This document shows positions 1 through 11,850 of a stretch of DNA of 64,000 bases, piece after piece. A program made the translations under genes and the position numbers. Numbering within the stretch: the first letter of the stretch is position 1; the number at the start of each line of letters is the position of its first letter. This DNA is from Diospyros lotus (lineage: Eukaryota; Streptophyta; Magnoliopsida; Ericales; Ebenaceae): contig NC_068348.1 of NCBI RefSeq assembly GCF_014633365.1, positions 14,526,311 to 14,590,310 on the forward strand, in the 5' to 3' direction. The notes under the pieces were generated by a model that saw only the letters and a list, made by a program, of their open reading frames with translations, did not search any database and had not been told where the DNA came from.

Positions 1-183
1 AAGGTGGATATGAGATATTTTCACCTGGCTTCCTATTGGGAAGAGGCCAACAGTTTCCCTTGGGCAAACGACTCCTTTATTTGTACCACAAAAGGTGCCA
101 AAAATCGCATTTTGAATGCGTTCAATCAGAAGGACTAGAAGATGAAGACATATGACATGGGAGGTTTCCCAATTACATTACAG

Positions 184-584
184 GTATAATTTTTTATTAA
201 TTGCATTGGTTAATATATATCGGTGTTCATTGTGAAGTATATCGCTTTTATCATATCGGTATTTATCCGTTTATTTTCACCAACATTTGTTATGTGAACC
301 TATATGTACAGTTTATTATATTATTATCGATGGAGCATAGGTTCATTAGGAATTATATGGGTATTCAGGCGAATATTTTAACCGACATGTTTTCTGAACC
401 GATTTGTAAAGTTTATTATATGTCGGTGGAGAAGAGGATAATTGGCAATTATATCGGTTATATCATATCGGTATACAGCCAATTAATTTAACCGACATGG
501 TTTCTATGAACCGATATGTACAATCGATATTTATAATTTAAAGCATTACAAGACATCTAATTTATTCTTTGTTTCTTTATGTAG
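184..584 (+). repeat. Intron of Ulp1-like copy A with dense ATCGGT/ACCGAT motifs (cluster I)
   Basis: The intron begins GTATAA after CAG and ends TTATGTAG. It holds exact ATCGGT or ACCGAT at about 219, 255, 398, 453, 467 and 510, plus near matches (ACCGAC, GTCGGT) at 381, 422 and 491. The 96-aa open frame across it is an accident of AT-rich intron sequence. The same motif recurs in other non-coding parts of this MULE family. Confidence 0.8.
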
Positions 585-1139
585 ATTTTTATGTTTGAGG
601 TCATGCCGCATTTGGTTGACCTCCAACTTGTGGAAAGAAATCAAGAAGACCGTCAATCTCCAAGAATAAAGAAATGGCGACTTTATGATTCAAAATTCAC
701 CCAAGACCAGATTTTGGAGTTAGGAATTTTCGATGAGAAGAATAAAGGGTATGTTACCCTTATTGTGTCAACAGAGGAGGAGATGGGTGAAGATTATTAC
801 AAGAACTCACATTGTGTTTTGGTAGAAGAAGAAGAAGAATCAGAGGAAGAGGATGAAGAAGAAGAAGAAGATGAAGAAAATGAAGTTGAAGGTGAAGAAA
901 GAGGTGACAATGTTGTGGAGATGGAGTCATTAAACCAAGCCGGAGGTAAGCGTGAAGACCCACCGAAAAAGAGGACTATCAAGAACTATCTTCATGGTTT
1001 AAAGATAGAAATTGGGGAAGTTGTGAAAAGGGAAGTTAGGAGGGAATTGAGAAATGAGTTGGGTGACATAAAACATATGCTTAATTTAATCTTCCATCAA
1101 TTGTCAGTCAAATTAACGGTCACCCAGGATGAGCTGAAG

Positions 1140-1430
1140 GATGGCGACGGGGAGAAGGTGGAGGATAAGGAGGGTGAGGTGGATAGGATATATGATCACC
1201 ATGCCGAGGTCGAGGGGGAGAGGATGTAGGACGAGGGGGAGAGGATGGAGGATGAGAAGGCGGAGGCGGAGAGGATGGAGGATAAGAAGGAGGGGGCGGT
1301 AGAGAGGATGGATGATAAGGAGGGGGAGGTGGATATGATGGAGGATACGAAGGAGGGGGAGGTGAAGAGGCTGGCGAAGATGATTGATGTCGAGGAGAAC
1401 AAGGATGGGGAGGTGGAGGTGAAAGAGGAG
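1140..1430 (+). repeat. In-frame acidic minisatellite inside Ulp1-like copy A
   Basis: Purine-rich GAGGATAAGGAGGG-like units of roughly 24-33 bp repeat imperfectly. In the sense frame they encode variants of ERMEDKKEG, extending the acidic linker (Glu-rich run at about 824-900) between the DUF1985-like and C48 parts. The C-rich complement gives spurious Pro/Ser-rich minus-strand frames. Such acidic linkers are common in plant Ulp1-like proteins; the expansion looks like replication slippage. Confidence 0.7.
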
Positions 1431-1750
1431 ACAAAGGCCTACGACTTAACAAATATGTCATTAGAATTAATAGAAGCAATAACTCCTGTTAAGGAGACAT
1501 TCAAAAGGATATGCATAGAATGGGGCAAGCAAAGAAAAACAGTCATTGAATCAATAATGAAGCCCCCCGGTGAAAAAACAGTCATTCATCTCTGCCCTTC
1601 CGAAGCTGAATCCCCAAGGTCCTCCTAACGGGGCATCAGGAGTACCAATTTTTTTTAAAAAAGCCAATCATTATTAGAGCTAGCTGTTGTGATATGGACA
1701 AGGCATTTTTTGAGATCCTGTCCACACCGAACAGTTGGCTCCTATCTGAT

Positions 1751-2075
1751 GTAAGTAATTCAAACTATCATATTGGATCTGTATATCGGGTCTTACTCGA
1801 TATAAGTAACCGATATTGTTAACATATGTGTATCAGTTGCGTTTGTCACTTTTGATTTAATATTTAAAATATTGAAGCACATGGATAGCTACATAAACAT
1901 GATATCGGTTAAGGACTGATATAGATAACCGACATATTATTCATTCTATCCTATCAGTTTTGTATATCGGGTCTTACCTGACATAGCGAACCGATATTTT
2001 TCAATTTCATGCATCATTTTCCTATTGCATTATTAATTTAATAATTCTTATTCAAGTTTCTTTGAATCATTACAG
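1751..2075 (+). repeat. Intron of copy A with ATCGGT/ACCGAT motifs (cluster II)
   Basis: Donor GTAAGT at 1751 and acceptor TTACAG ending 2075 match the intron of copy B (GTAAGT at about 20932, TTGCAG near 21207). Exact motifs lie at about 1809, 1904 and 1990, with ATCGGG or ACCGAC variants at 1784, 1928 and 1965. A remnant resembling the following exon start (GCACATGGATAGCTAC at about 1877) lies inside the intron, suggesting a local duplication. Confidence 0.65.
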
Positions 2076-2985
2076 CACATTGATAGTTACGTATACATGA
2101 TTAATAAAAGAATGAAAGAATCATGGACAACCAATGATAAATTATCATTGGTGCCAAGCACATTTGCTGTAAGTTCCGACACAATTAATATATGTCTAAA
2201 TTATTTCGTGAAATTAACTGTGTTTAACATTATGAACACTTTGTGATTTTGACCCCATACAGCAATCATTGCAAGGTTCGTGGTTGGAATTTCAGAAAGG
2301 CAGTTGGGAGCCTTTCGGAGAACCAGATTTACCTGTGCAAATGTATTGGGTGATGCACTTGCTTCCAACGGATTTTTGAATGTGGACAGCATGCTATGCC
2401 CCGCAAATATAGATGATAAACATTGGGTTTTGGTAAGGATAAAATTGTAATCTTAGATTATTCATGTTTACACCTCAACCAAACCTGTAGACTATGAAAA
2501 TAAGTTCCAGTATATGGTAGATATGATTCCCAAACTTCTAATAAGTTGCAAATACCCCATATTTAAACCCGATATTATTTTGATTGACAAGTGGAGGTTT
2601 TGTGTTGAAGAAGGTTCGCAGCAAACTGGGTTAGTATATGTTATTTTTTTAAAATTTGTAGTTAGTGTTTTTGGTGTTAGTCCTATTAATGGATGGTGAT
2701 TGTTTTTTGGTGTTACAATTGATAGTGGTGGTGATTGTGGGATTTTTGTGCTCAAATGGATGGAATTCATGGCCCACGGTATCTCAATACAGGAGATGAC
2801 CCAGGAATGAGCTGCATATTTCAGAAAACAAATGGTTGTGGAGCTTTATTCTTTTGCAGTCATGGATGCAAAGGATTATGCAGCCCAAAGGGATGCTAAA
2901 TTAGATAAATATAAAGAAGTTGCCCATATAGAGAAAGAGAAAGAAGCTCCCAAACGTACCAAGAAGAGACAAAAAAGATTTTGAA

Positions 2986-4306
2986 TTATTTTTTATTTGA
3001 GGTCATTTATATTATTATTATAATAACGGTGGAACAGGTACCAATATAAATGTTGTGGTAATCAATAACGATGATGCATTGGATTTTAATCGTCTTTATA
3101 TACAATGTCAAACCCTTTCACATGCAGAGAAAAGTATATCTATTATTTTCTATAAATTTACCCCATCGCGCCTAATATGTGTATAAAGCCCGTAAGTTCA
3201 TTTTACTGGCTTAATATCCCTTTTTACCCCGTACATTAATTTTCTAGTCCATGCTTAATAGGCCTATTCACCCCGATTATAAATTCTGTATGCAAATGGG
3301 CGCCATCATCGGTCACCAAATATAAAGTAATTACTGATTTAAATTCACCGGCATGGACGAGCTTAATTGGCTGAAGAAACCCTATCGGGTTTATAGCTAT
3401 AATAAACCTGATAGGTATACTTTTTAATTTGGTTGTTAATTTTACCGACGAATCCTTGAGAGCCAACATCAAATTGGGGGTTATTTATTCTCTGCCTCTT
3501 AGTTGATTACGATCCCCCGCTCTCGAAAACTAAAACAAACCCAAATTTAACGAATAGCTGATTATTTGTCTTTATTGCATACTGTTACGTATACCCCTGC
3601 TACTTCCAATTTACCCTTGAAATTTAAAACACCCATACTAATTAAACCCGACTTGCCTTTAACTCACCTGATCCCTCCCTGTGACTGTCTTCATTAAGCC
3701 CAACTCGCTATCTCTTCCTAAAACCCACATCCGCCCCAGAACAATCGAGCATTTGTCGTATTAGCATTTAACGTCACTACCGAACCCTAACCACCCATAG
3801 TGAAGAGGTGAGCTATGTTGTTCTTTTCTATTATTTTTGTCAGACGCTATGGACTTAAATGCAATTCATATCATGGCTCAGCTATGTCTATCGATGAGGG
3901 ACATAATGCGGGCCGACTTTCTAGCTGTCGGCACTTCGTCGTGATGAAGTCCTGTTAGTGATGATGATCATCTGCATTTGTGGTCAGTTGGCCTCCTTTT
4001 AGCCCAATGAAGCTGGCCAGCCCGCGAACATGGGTCCCGGGCTTAATATGTAATTTAAGACCAACCGTGCGTCATCGTGGCATTGAGGCCGTGCCTCCTC
4101 GCCATTCTGAACAAAACCTAGACCGTTATTCATTTACGAGCTTAATATGTAATTTAAGCCCGTTTCAGGGCTTTAAAACAACATTAGGTTCGGTAAATAG
4201 AACATGTTCATGTGCCCCATTATTTAAAAAGATATTGCGTTCCTATTATTTCATAATGTTTTCCCATTTTTTTTTGGTTGATCACTGTCAGATGGATGTC
4301 AACTAG
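2986..4306. other. Non-coding stretch between two Ulp1-like pseudogenes
   Basis: No supportable gene. The sequence has a short directly repeated segment (CTTAATATGTAATTTAAG at about 4042 and 4144) and pyrimidine-rich stretches. It probably represents the 3' flank of copy A and the 5' flank of the second DUF1985/C48 gene. Open frames here have no recognisable domain. No terminal inverted repeats could be matched by eye. Confidence 0.5.
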
Positions 4307-6429
4307 ATGTTGAAATTTATATACGTTCATGCTAATCGGGTAATCCTGCCGACTACGCAGTTCACAACTCACTATGGCCTGCATCATCTTACAATTGTTC
4401 GTGAGACATTAGGCCGTTATCGCCTCTTGGAAACATTCACCGATGGGCCGCTAGGACATTTTATTCAGATCCCTCTGCACGATCAGTATTCTACACCATA
4501 ATTGGTTGGAGAAGTCTTGGTTAGGGAGGTTACCTTTCCCAGAGCTAGGGAGGATGAGATGTGGTTGGAGCTTGGGGGCGTGCCATATAGGTACGAGAAG
4601 CAAGAATTCATTCTAATAAGTGGACTTCGATTTGGCGTAATTGATAAAGAACAATATGAAGCGAGGCCACTGCAGGCGGACAGTTTATACGCGCGCTTTT
4701 CCCATAGCAACGGGAGGTGTATTGGCGCAACATCAAAATAGCTCTTGATTCCAGACATGACCTCCCTGCAGATGATGTCCTTAAGCTAAGTTATATTGCT
4801 GTTGTGACAATTTTGTTGCTTGGCCACAATGAATGCGCACCGGTGGATGACTTTCTATGGACTATAACCGATGACTTACATGCATTTTAGTCGTTCCCTT
4901 GGGGTACGTACATCTACAGTAAGAGCCTGCATTACCTCTGGATGGCCACTACAGATGGCAAGCTGAGTGAGGAGCTTGGCAAGAAAGTCAATATTTACGG
5001 TTTTGTTTGGGCGTTTCAGGTACTAAATACAGTATAGTGACATCGGTCTATCGACAATGAACATTACATTATTTGTGTAATATTTGTCGATGCCAACTAC
5101 ACTTTTGTTTTACTTGAATTGTTTTATCGGCTTATTATTGAACTTATTTGATTTATACAGTGGTGGCTAATCGAAACATTCCCATGGGTGGAGAATAAGT
5201 GGGCCACCAGACTATCCATTTCGATCTCCATTCCCAGATGTCGGAAGTGGTGCTCTAAAAGAAGGCCACAAAAAATCAACTACGTAGAAGGCCTTAGGAA
5301 TGTATGTTCGAAACCTCAAATTAAATTGAGTTACTTTTTGAATATTTTTAGTAAACTGAATAAATGATAAAATCATGTTGTAGGTTTGGGGTATGAGTGC
5401 GACGCTCGAGCTAACCGATGCAGAGCGGACACTGACTTCTAGAGGTCCTTTAACCCTTTGTACTAGGTTGGTGTGGACATATACAAATTAGGCAGCGGTG
5501 AGATTGACCATAATCTAGAGGATGCGGTCCGGTCCGACCAGGTGGGAGAGGAAGAGGAGGTGCCGGAGGAGGAGGAGGCAGATGCGGCTGATGGTGCTCC
5601 TCGTATAGATATGATGTCAACGTGTAGGGCGGAGACAAGACTCCCTCTTACTACGCACCACGGACAACACGAAGAAGAGGTATGATATTGCTAATAAAAT
5701 TGTTCATGTGATGTAAATTTGATATATGATAAATTGTTCATATTGTATATATACACATCTAATAGTTGGTATTGCCTTTTGCAGATCACCGATAAGCTAA
5801 ATCTAACGCTGGAGCGGTCCATGAACTATGAACTCAGCCAGATGAGCACACGTTTGGACCAGAAATCGGTTTAATGAGCTCATGCATGACGCTCATTGAG
5901 AGGAGGTTGAGCCATGTGGAGTGGAGGTTGAGGCAAGTGGAAATGGGGCAAGCATCACTACTTACCCATCTACGCGTCTCGCCTGTTGTGCATTCCCCAA
6001 CTGACTTGGATGGTGGTTATGATGACGAACTAGATGGTCAACATACACCTCCAGTTGGCGATGAAGTGGATTACTTGACATTACCAGGCAGAGTATGCCC
6101 GAACTTCACTTTGAATACGAATTACATTTCAGTCTATAATACCTTATTGTAAGGGTTAGTGATTATACAGTTGTAATCGCAGTGTTGTTGGCCATAATAC
6201 ACCGATCCCACCAGACTTAAGTGGATAAGGGATGTTATCGTGGTGGATAGGACTGACGATGCATTTGATGCAGATATAGTGCCGCAGTCCAAATTAGTTG
6301 GGATAGTGGAGGATGTTCCTGTTCCTCAGCCGAACAGAGGGGCAGTCAATGTGATGGGTAATGCGACTCATGTTGCAGAACACCACCTGGAGCTAGAGGA
6401 GACAGGTGATGAAGTCCCTCAGAATCTAT

Positions 6430-8375
6430 TGTTAGTGTAGGTGCTCTAGACCCAATCAGATTGGGCATGTTGTACACTGACAATTGTAATCATGTTATTA
6501 CTTGAATAAGGAGTTGTTCAAATTCACAAGAAGTCATTATATTAGTTTCTTGTTATTATTGTAATAACCGAATGAAACTAGATAGAAGTCCATATGATGT
6601 ATACTGCGATTAATCTATAAAGATGTGAGATGATGCATAACTATTTCTAGACATCATTAAACGTCCCAAGTCGTAGCAATGTCAATAATGGACATTGACA
6701 ATTGCGGTAAGACTTGTATGTGCTATGTTTTTGCTATGTGATAGCAATGGGGGTCTCACACCCATAGGCATGGGGATGCCTACACAAGTACATAGGTGAC
6801 CAATGTTGTAGAGCGTGTCACTGGACATAACTCGCTATGAGAATCCATTTTGGTTATATGTTGATGGAATTCTCATAGGAGATGGGTGTAACTAATCCTT
6901 GGACCTGAGGTTGTTACAGTTATCTCATAAGAAGACCGGTATGCTTTGACATCGTTTCGATGGGCCTAGACAAAGGCTGCATGTGGGCGATCGTTGGGTA
7001 TATCGTGAGGCTTATGGAGATGGGTGCATAACCAAGATGGGACTCGTCTATCCCTTGATAGAGGATGATGTATCTAAGGCACCTTCGGTGGATATTCACT
7101 TTAAATCCATGGCCATGGTGAAAGAGATCAATGAGGAGTTATTGATTTACTTTCTAATTAAGTGAAGATATCCGAAAGACCGAAGAAAACTCATGTGATC
7201 GTTATCAAGCAACACATCTCCATACTTGAGATCACATAAGATACATTGATGAGAGGATCGAATTACACGGTAACCATGCTCGTGAAAGGTTATTTGCGGA
7301 TTATGAATCCTTCTGAATAATTCCGTAGGCATGATGCCTTGCTAGAGGCCAATCTTGTCTTATGTGTTTGTACCGACACATTGCCAACATATTCGGAAGC
7401 CTAATGAGTCATACGCAATAGGCACGGTCCTTGGTTTAAACTAGGAGAATGGACATATGGTCAAGTGGGACACTTCGGCAAAAAGTTATGCCGTTGTAGG
7501 TTCTCACGGAAAAAGAATAAATAGACGTAATGACGTCGATATGATGAGAAGTTGTCATAATGGAAAGAGTTTTCTAAAATGACAATTGATTAAATTAGGA
7601 AGGAGTTTCTAATTTAATAATTTTCTATTTGTTGGAGTGGTAAATAAGAAATAAAATATATTTGGGCTTAAGTTAATATTTGGACTAAATTAGATTTGGG
7701 CCAAATATTAAATATTATATTTGGACTAAATTGGATTTGGGCCAAATATTAAATATTATATTTGGACCAAATTAGATTTGGGCTAAATATTAAATATTAT
7801 ATTTGGGTTTGAATTAGATTTAGGCCAAAATATTATATTTAAACCTATAAAAGGATTGGGCCATTTAATTATATTTCTAGTTAGACTAGAATAATCCCAC
7901 TTAAGATTCTAATTAAATTAGAATTAATGGGCTAGCCCAATCCATTAGGGTTTTAGAAACCCTAGGATATTTCACTATAAATATCCCTTTATGGGTTGCC
8001 CAATAAAAAGGGATTTTTGGTGTCATTTTTCAAGAGTTGAAAAACATATTTCCGCTCACTCTTCCCATTTCTTTTTGGCATCAATACGAAACGAGGGCGT
8101 TCTTTTTTCGTCCATACACAAGCTACGTAAAGGAGAAGGAGCTAGCAGTCCTATTTCGCTCTCCTTGCCAACGGATGTGTGCCGCGTATCACGAGTTAGA
8201 GGCCGGACGCTTGGACGGCTCGAATCCGCGAACGACTCGATAATCTAAAGGTTATAATTATTTATTTGTTTGTGAATGATTTGATTTCGACGTTGATCCA
8301 ATCGCCGAGATCGGGGTAAAGTTCAAAATTTTTGAACTACGCTGCTTGCTCTGTAGCGATCTTGCTTTACTTTCA
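6430..8375 (+). mobile_element. Solo LTR, family A, copy 1 (TSD TCTAT)
   Basis: The 1,946-bp unit starts TGTTAGTGTAGG and ends GCTTTACTTTCA (TG...CA). It is flanked by identical 5-bp duplications TCTAT at 6425-6429 and 8376-8380. A same-length reverse-complement copy at 35142-37086 has different flanks. There are no gag-pol, PBS or PPT sequences, so it is a solo LTR left by LTR-LTR recombination. A TATA-like CACTATAAATATCCC lies near 7971-7985. It interrupts the linker of the second DUF1985/C48 gene. Open frames within it are not credible genes. Confidence 0.92.
7668..7850 (+). repeat. Tandem repeats of about 54 bp in the U3-like part of solo LTR A1
   Basis: Three to four imperfect units of the type TTTGGGCCAAATATTAAAT followed by ATTATATTTGGACTAAATT. 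The equivalent part of solo LTR A2 (about 35690-35860, reverse complement) has the same unit in a different arrangement. It lies upstream of the TATA-like element, as expected for repeated U3 sequence. Confidence 0.7.
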
Positions 8376-9595
8376 TCTATCACCCACTGATGCTGCTGAG
8401 GTGGTCATGCAGATAGTAGCTGAAGTAGCACATCGCCACCTGGACCCACATGATGAGGATAATCCTAACCCCCCCGAGGGCTACTGTGATTACATACGGT
8501 CGGATAAAGAGATTGCGTGAGTATTCAAAGGCTTAATCATTTTTTACTTGCTAATTCTATTTACATATGCGCAGTCTAACTCTTAATTCGTTGTTGTTGT
8601 GGGCAAGACACAGGGTACATTGTTCATCTAATACCCAATGACCTTCCGTGCATAGCGGAATCGCCTAACTAGGTAGAGGCGGCACACATCGATAGTTATA
8701 TGTGTTGCCTCCGATGAATAATGAAGACGCAGTCTAGTGGTGTGTATGACACCAATTAGGCACTGATGTCTTCATCACTATTTGTGAGTGCTATACAGAA
8801 ATCTTATATTACTTATTCGTTGGATATATATTTTTTCCATGATCATATATTCCATCCAGGTACTTATGGTATTGCACTGGAACAATACATATGCTGGGAA
8901 GCAGTTCGTGCCTAGTAAGGCGATTGTCCCAGATAGTTGGTTGAATTTTGTCCAAGACCAGACTGATGATGATGAACGCCCGTGGTGAACAGTGGACTTC
9001 GTATGTGTTATTTGAACTTATTTATGGAGTTACTGCCTTACAAAATCTAACATTATATTATATGCAGGTGTTGCTCCCATGCAATATAAATAATGGTCAC
9101 TGGGTCCTTGCGAATATTTGCCTGAAAGAGGGGAAAGTTGTTGTATACGACTCCCTTGTGAAGTCAGCAGATAGCAGGAAGTCCAAGGTGACGGCCATGC
9201 AGGCATTGGTCAGCCTCCTCCCCATTCTCCTGGTGCACAGTAGATATTATGAGCATCTATCCAAAGCTGCACCTACTTACAAAAAATGGGCGTTGGAGAT
9301 TCTTGATCCGGGGAAGGTGCCGATGCCGCAGCAACCCGACGGGTACTTAAGTTATTTACATTAAATTAATTTATTATGGATTCAATTTAATATTGTTGAC
9401 ATTGAATGTTTTACTGAATTTGAATTTTTCTACTACAGGCACTCTTGCGGAGTGTACGTTATGAAGTACGTTATGGACATCTTGCGGCACACCGAGGACT
9501 AGTGGGTGAGCAATCACACCATGGGTGATATGACTACTCTCCACCAGAAGTTTGCGATATTTTCGTATAGACATAACAGTGTAGTTGATAGTTGA

Positions 9596-10739
9596 GTGTA
9601 TATGTTATTAGTAAAATTAATATGTATTTGTATAGACATTTAAGTCTAGTTGGTATATGTATTTTCCTCACATGTAATATGTATATTATGCTGATACATA
9701 ATATATATGTTATGTTGAAATGTCTATCTTGTATATACATAGCTGTGTAAAATGGTTATGAGTGTGGTGATCGTCGGACCATGAAGACTGCTCCACCAGA
9801 TCCAGCCTTCATCGCTTGACTAAACCTGGATACCGTGTTTTATCAAATTATTATCCCCATTGAATTTACTACCAGGCGTTATCGAGAAATAAAGCTCGTA
9901 GTTTGTCGGGTACTAAATGCTAGTGGGATTTATATGCCGATTAAACTCGGAATATTTGACTCACGAGTATAATCACGGTATGACTCCCGGAAGGCAGTCT
10001 ACCCAAAGGGAAGTTGACCATGGCACAGTTCAGGGCGATGACCCGGGGTATTCGCATCCCGGGTTTACTTTAGAGGACATCTGGTTTAAATGTTCAATTA
10101 AACCTGGCCATTATCGTCAATCAGTTAGACCACTATGAAAACTTTGGTTGTGTTTCGAGGGGGCGGGGGCGTGCGCAGGAGCGGGGGCTGGAATGGTGTT
10201 CCTGATTATTGTTCTTAACAAAGTTGATTTAATGTTGTTTAATAAATACATTTGCATGGGTAATAGTGTCATTGTAGTCCAAGGTAGTTAAATAGTGCAT
10301 TGTTAAGTTGTGAATATACCCATTAGTTAAGTTGTGAATATACAAGAACAATTGTAATCACACACTTACCCATTAGTTATTTCTACTGATCTGAATTACC
10401 CATTATATATTTTTTAAAATTTAAAAAATACATTTCTATGAATAATATATATTATCACTTAAGAGTATGAATACCATTATATCCATGTTCTTAGCATATT
10501 CCATTTATCACACTCCATGTTTCGAAATGTGACCCTAATATGAATGAAGCAATCATTATTTACAGACATTCGCTCTTGTAAACACATGCATTGTTTGATA
10601 TTGACTTCTGCTATAATAGAATTTCACCCCAAAATTATCATCAGAATCATATACAATATTTTTTAATTGAAAGATACATTATGCAATATACATGTTACAT
10701 AACTGGGGTAAGTTGACTTCCAGCATGACTTAGATAAGC
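9596..10739. other. Non-coding 3' flank, AT-rich
   Basis: No supportable gene. AT-rich sequence follows the second C48 gene (9596-9740), then mixed sequence with an ACCCGGGGTATTCGCATCC stretch near 10040, and AT-rich DNA to about 10740. A G-rich patch (GAGGGGGCGGGGGCGTGCG) lies near 10158. The frame at 9917-10138 has no recognisable domain. Confidence 0.45.
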
Positions 10740-10744
10740 TTTTC

Positions 10745-11110
10745 TGCAGCAAATTGCATTGAAGAAGGAGATGCTATCACGGTAGAGATCATGCCAGGAA
10801 GGACGGTCACCATTCATGGCGTACTACCTCGCATGATCTGGAGCTTGATGGCATCTCATTTTTCAAGGCAATTCGATGCAACAAGGCTTATCTCTAAGTC
10901 ATTCTGTAAGTGAACTTGCTCCCACACCTTATATCTCCTCAGCGAATCTGCCTGTTGTCCTCCATCTATGATGGTCACACTGTAGTGCTTGTATGGATAT
11001 GATTGGAAGCCGAGGTTTATCATGTTAACTGCAAACCCTATAAAACCTGGAGGATTATTTCCACTTGGTAAGGTATGCAATGGCAATGCAAGGTTCCTCT
11101 CAAGACCATT
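10745..11110 (-). pseudogene. Unidentified gene fragment (PPGFIGFAVNMI motif) with a local inverted duplication
   Basis: A minus-strand frame (11110 to 10856) includes NNPPGFIGFAVNMINL and ends in LVASNCLEK followed by a stop and DAIKLQIM. PPGFxGFAVNMI resembles a motif I associate with plant SMC-hinge proteins of the DMS3/GMI1 group, but the downstream residues do not convincingly continue that match, so identity is uncertain. The segment at 10745-10800 on the plus strand (SAANCIEEGDAITVEIMPG) is an inverted relative of the minus-strand 10828-10876 sequence, so the two could form an imperfect hairpin. It is probably a captured or decayed host gene piece. Confidence 0.35.
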
Positions 11111-11334
11111 GCCTAACGTTAGAGTATGTTAACTGCATACTTTAATGTGGATTGTTTGCAGAAAATTTGCATAGTACAAAGTTATAACACAATTACATTT
11201 TTAAAACAAACATAAAACACATGCATATCATTACTGGGGAATTAATATATACATGGTAGAGAAGAAATTATAAGCATAAACAACTAATTCACAATGAAAT
11301 TGGGTTTAATTCCATTCAATATTGATGAATACAT

Positions 11335-11455
11335 ATCGGTTACATAACCGATGTGTGTTAACCGATGAAAACTGAGGAAGTGGAAATCGGTCAAAGGATA
11401 TCGGTTCATATCGGGTAATTCATATCGGTTAAATAATCGATGTGTATTAACCGAT
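11335..11455. repeat. ATCGGT/ACCGAT motif cluster III
   Basis: Exact copies at about 11335, 11347, 11361, 11386, 11400, 11424 and 11450, seven in 121 bp, with another at 11593. Several are arranged as ATCGGTTA followed within about 10 bp by TAACCGAT, giving short imperfect palindromes. It matches clusters near the Ulp1 and transposase genes, so this stretch probably belongs to the MULE although no MULE exon remains next to it. Confidence 0.75.
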
Positions 11456-11589
11456 TAAAACTAGTTAGGGCGGTGGACCTCGACAAAATGGTAGCGGTTT
11501 CTATCCAATGTATCAAGTAGCTTTGCACAAAACAGTTTAATTGGTGACTACTGATTTAATGAAATTTTAAAACACAGTTTCCTTGGTAT

Positions 11590-11790
11590 TATACCGATAT
11601 GATCTGAAGCTTGATGGCATCTCCTTCTTCGTTAAAGCCATTTGCTGCAGAAGGCTCCTCTTGGATCTGGAAACCGCCGCTGCCAGCAGTCGCTAGCAAC
11701 CACCTCCATCCAGACATTCCCACGATTAGATCCTACCATTACAAACGCAAAGCCATCAACATAGAAAACAATGCACTAGTTTACTGGGTC
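11590..11790 (-). pseudogene. Short unidentified gene fragment related to the 10745-10876 segment
   Basis: The minus strand encodes SAANGFNEEGDAIKLQII (about 11655-11597), closely related in DNA and protein to SAANCIEEGDAITVEIM at 10745-10800 and to LVASNCLEK-stop-DAIKLQIM at 10828-10876. It has no start, no stop context and no complete domain. It ends about 60 bp before the truncated LTR of G1, suggesting a deletion junction. Confidence 0.35.
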
Positions 11791-11850
11791 TGATTTCTTA
11801 ACGCACACACAATGCCTCCAGCTAAGTCTAGTCAGGGGTTTCCGACCATC

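Larger units (their letters stand above)
1..2985 (+). pseudogene. DUF1985/Ulp1 (C48)-like MULE-associated gene, copy A, degenerate, 5' end outside window
   Basis: The window opens inside an exon encoding a DUF1985-like end (FPWANDSFICTTKGAKN). A GT-AG intron (184-584) leads to a long exon with an acidic, low-complexity linker, then further exons (ending near 1750; 2076-2168; from 2273) and a C48 cysteine-protease core: DDKHWVLV (catalytic His region, about 2412-2436) and SGGDCGIFVLKWMEFMA (catalytic Cys, about 2728-2778), ending at TGA 2983-2985. Breaks include an in-frame stop at 1227-1229, a frameshift near 1620-1680 and two stops just after HWVLV. The usual Asp in a VYDS-type motif is replaced (VYTS). 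Copy B (20650-22059) has the same exon order and sequence. In plants such Ulp1/DUF1985 genes are mostly carried by MULEs. If functional, it would be a SUMO-protease-like or DNA-associated accessory protein; this copy looks dead. Confidence 0.8.
4307..9595 (+). pseudogene. Second, divergent DUF1985/Ulp1 (C48) gene, degenerate and split by a solo LTR
   Basis: Residues from about 4502 (VPYRYEKQEFILISGLRFG) match the DUF1985 core pattern. FPWGTYIYSKSLHYL and KKVNIYGFVWAFQ follow, then a GT-AG intron (5020-5160), WWLIETFPWVENKWATRL, another intron (5302-5383), an acidic segment, a coiled-coil-like stretch (about 5874-5980) and a linker. The linker is interrupted by an LTR at 6430-8375. The C48 core lies at about 8880-9595: NNGHWVLANI (His), VVVYDSLVKS (Asp) and HSCGVYVMKYVMDIL (Cys), ending at TGA 9593-9595. 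Several stops (for example 4499-4501, 4739-4741, 8985-8987) and frame changes show decay. Unlike copies A and B it keeps the Asp. No transposase accompanies it. Start chosen at the first frame joining the DUF1985 region. Confidence 0.75.

Noticed and set aside
760..1479. Minus-strand Pro/Ser-rich ORFs
   Set aside because: Complement of the acidic GAG/GAA-rich coding repeat of Ulp1-like copy A.
4439..6206. Scattered ACCGAT/ATCGGT hits in the second DUF1985/C48 gene
   Set aside because: About six isolated hits over several kilobases, some in exons, not clustered; treated as background rather than part of the MULE motif system.
6983..7165. 60-aa ORF conserved between two places (also 36350-36532)
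   Set aside because: Conserved only because both sites are copies of the same solo LTR; short and without a domain.
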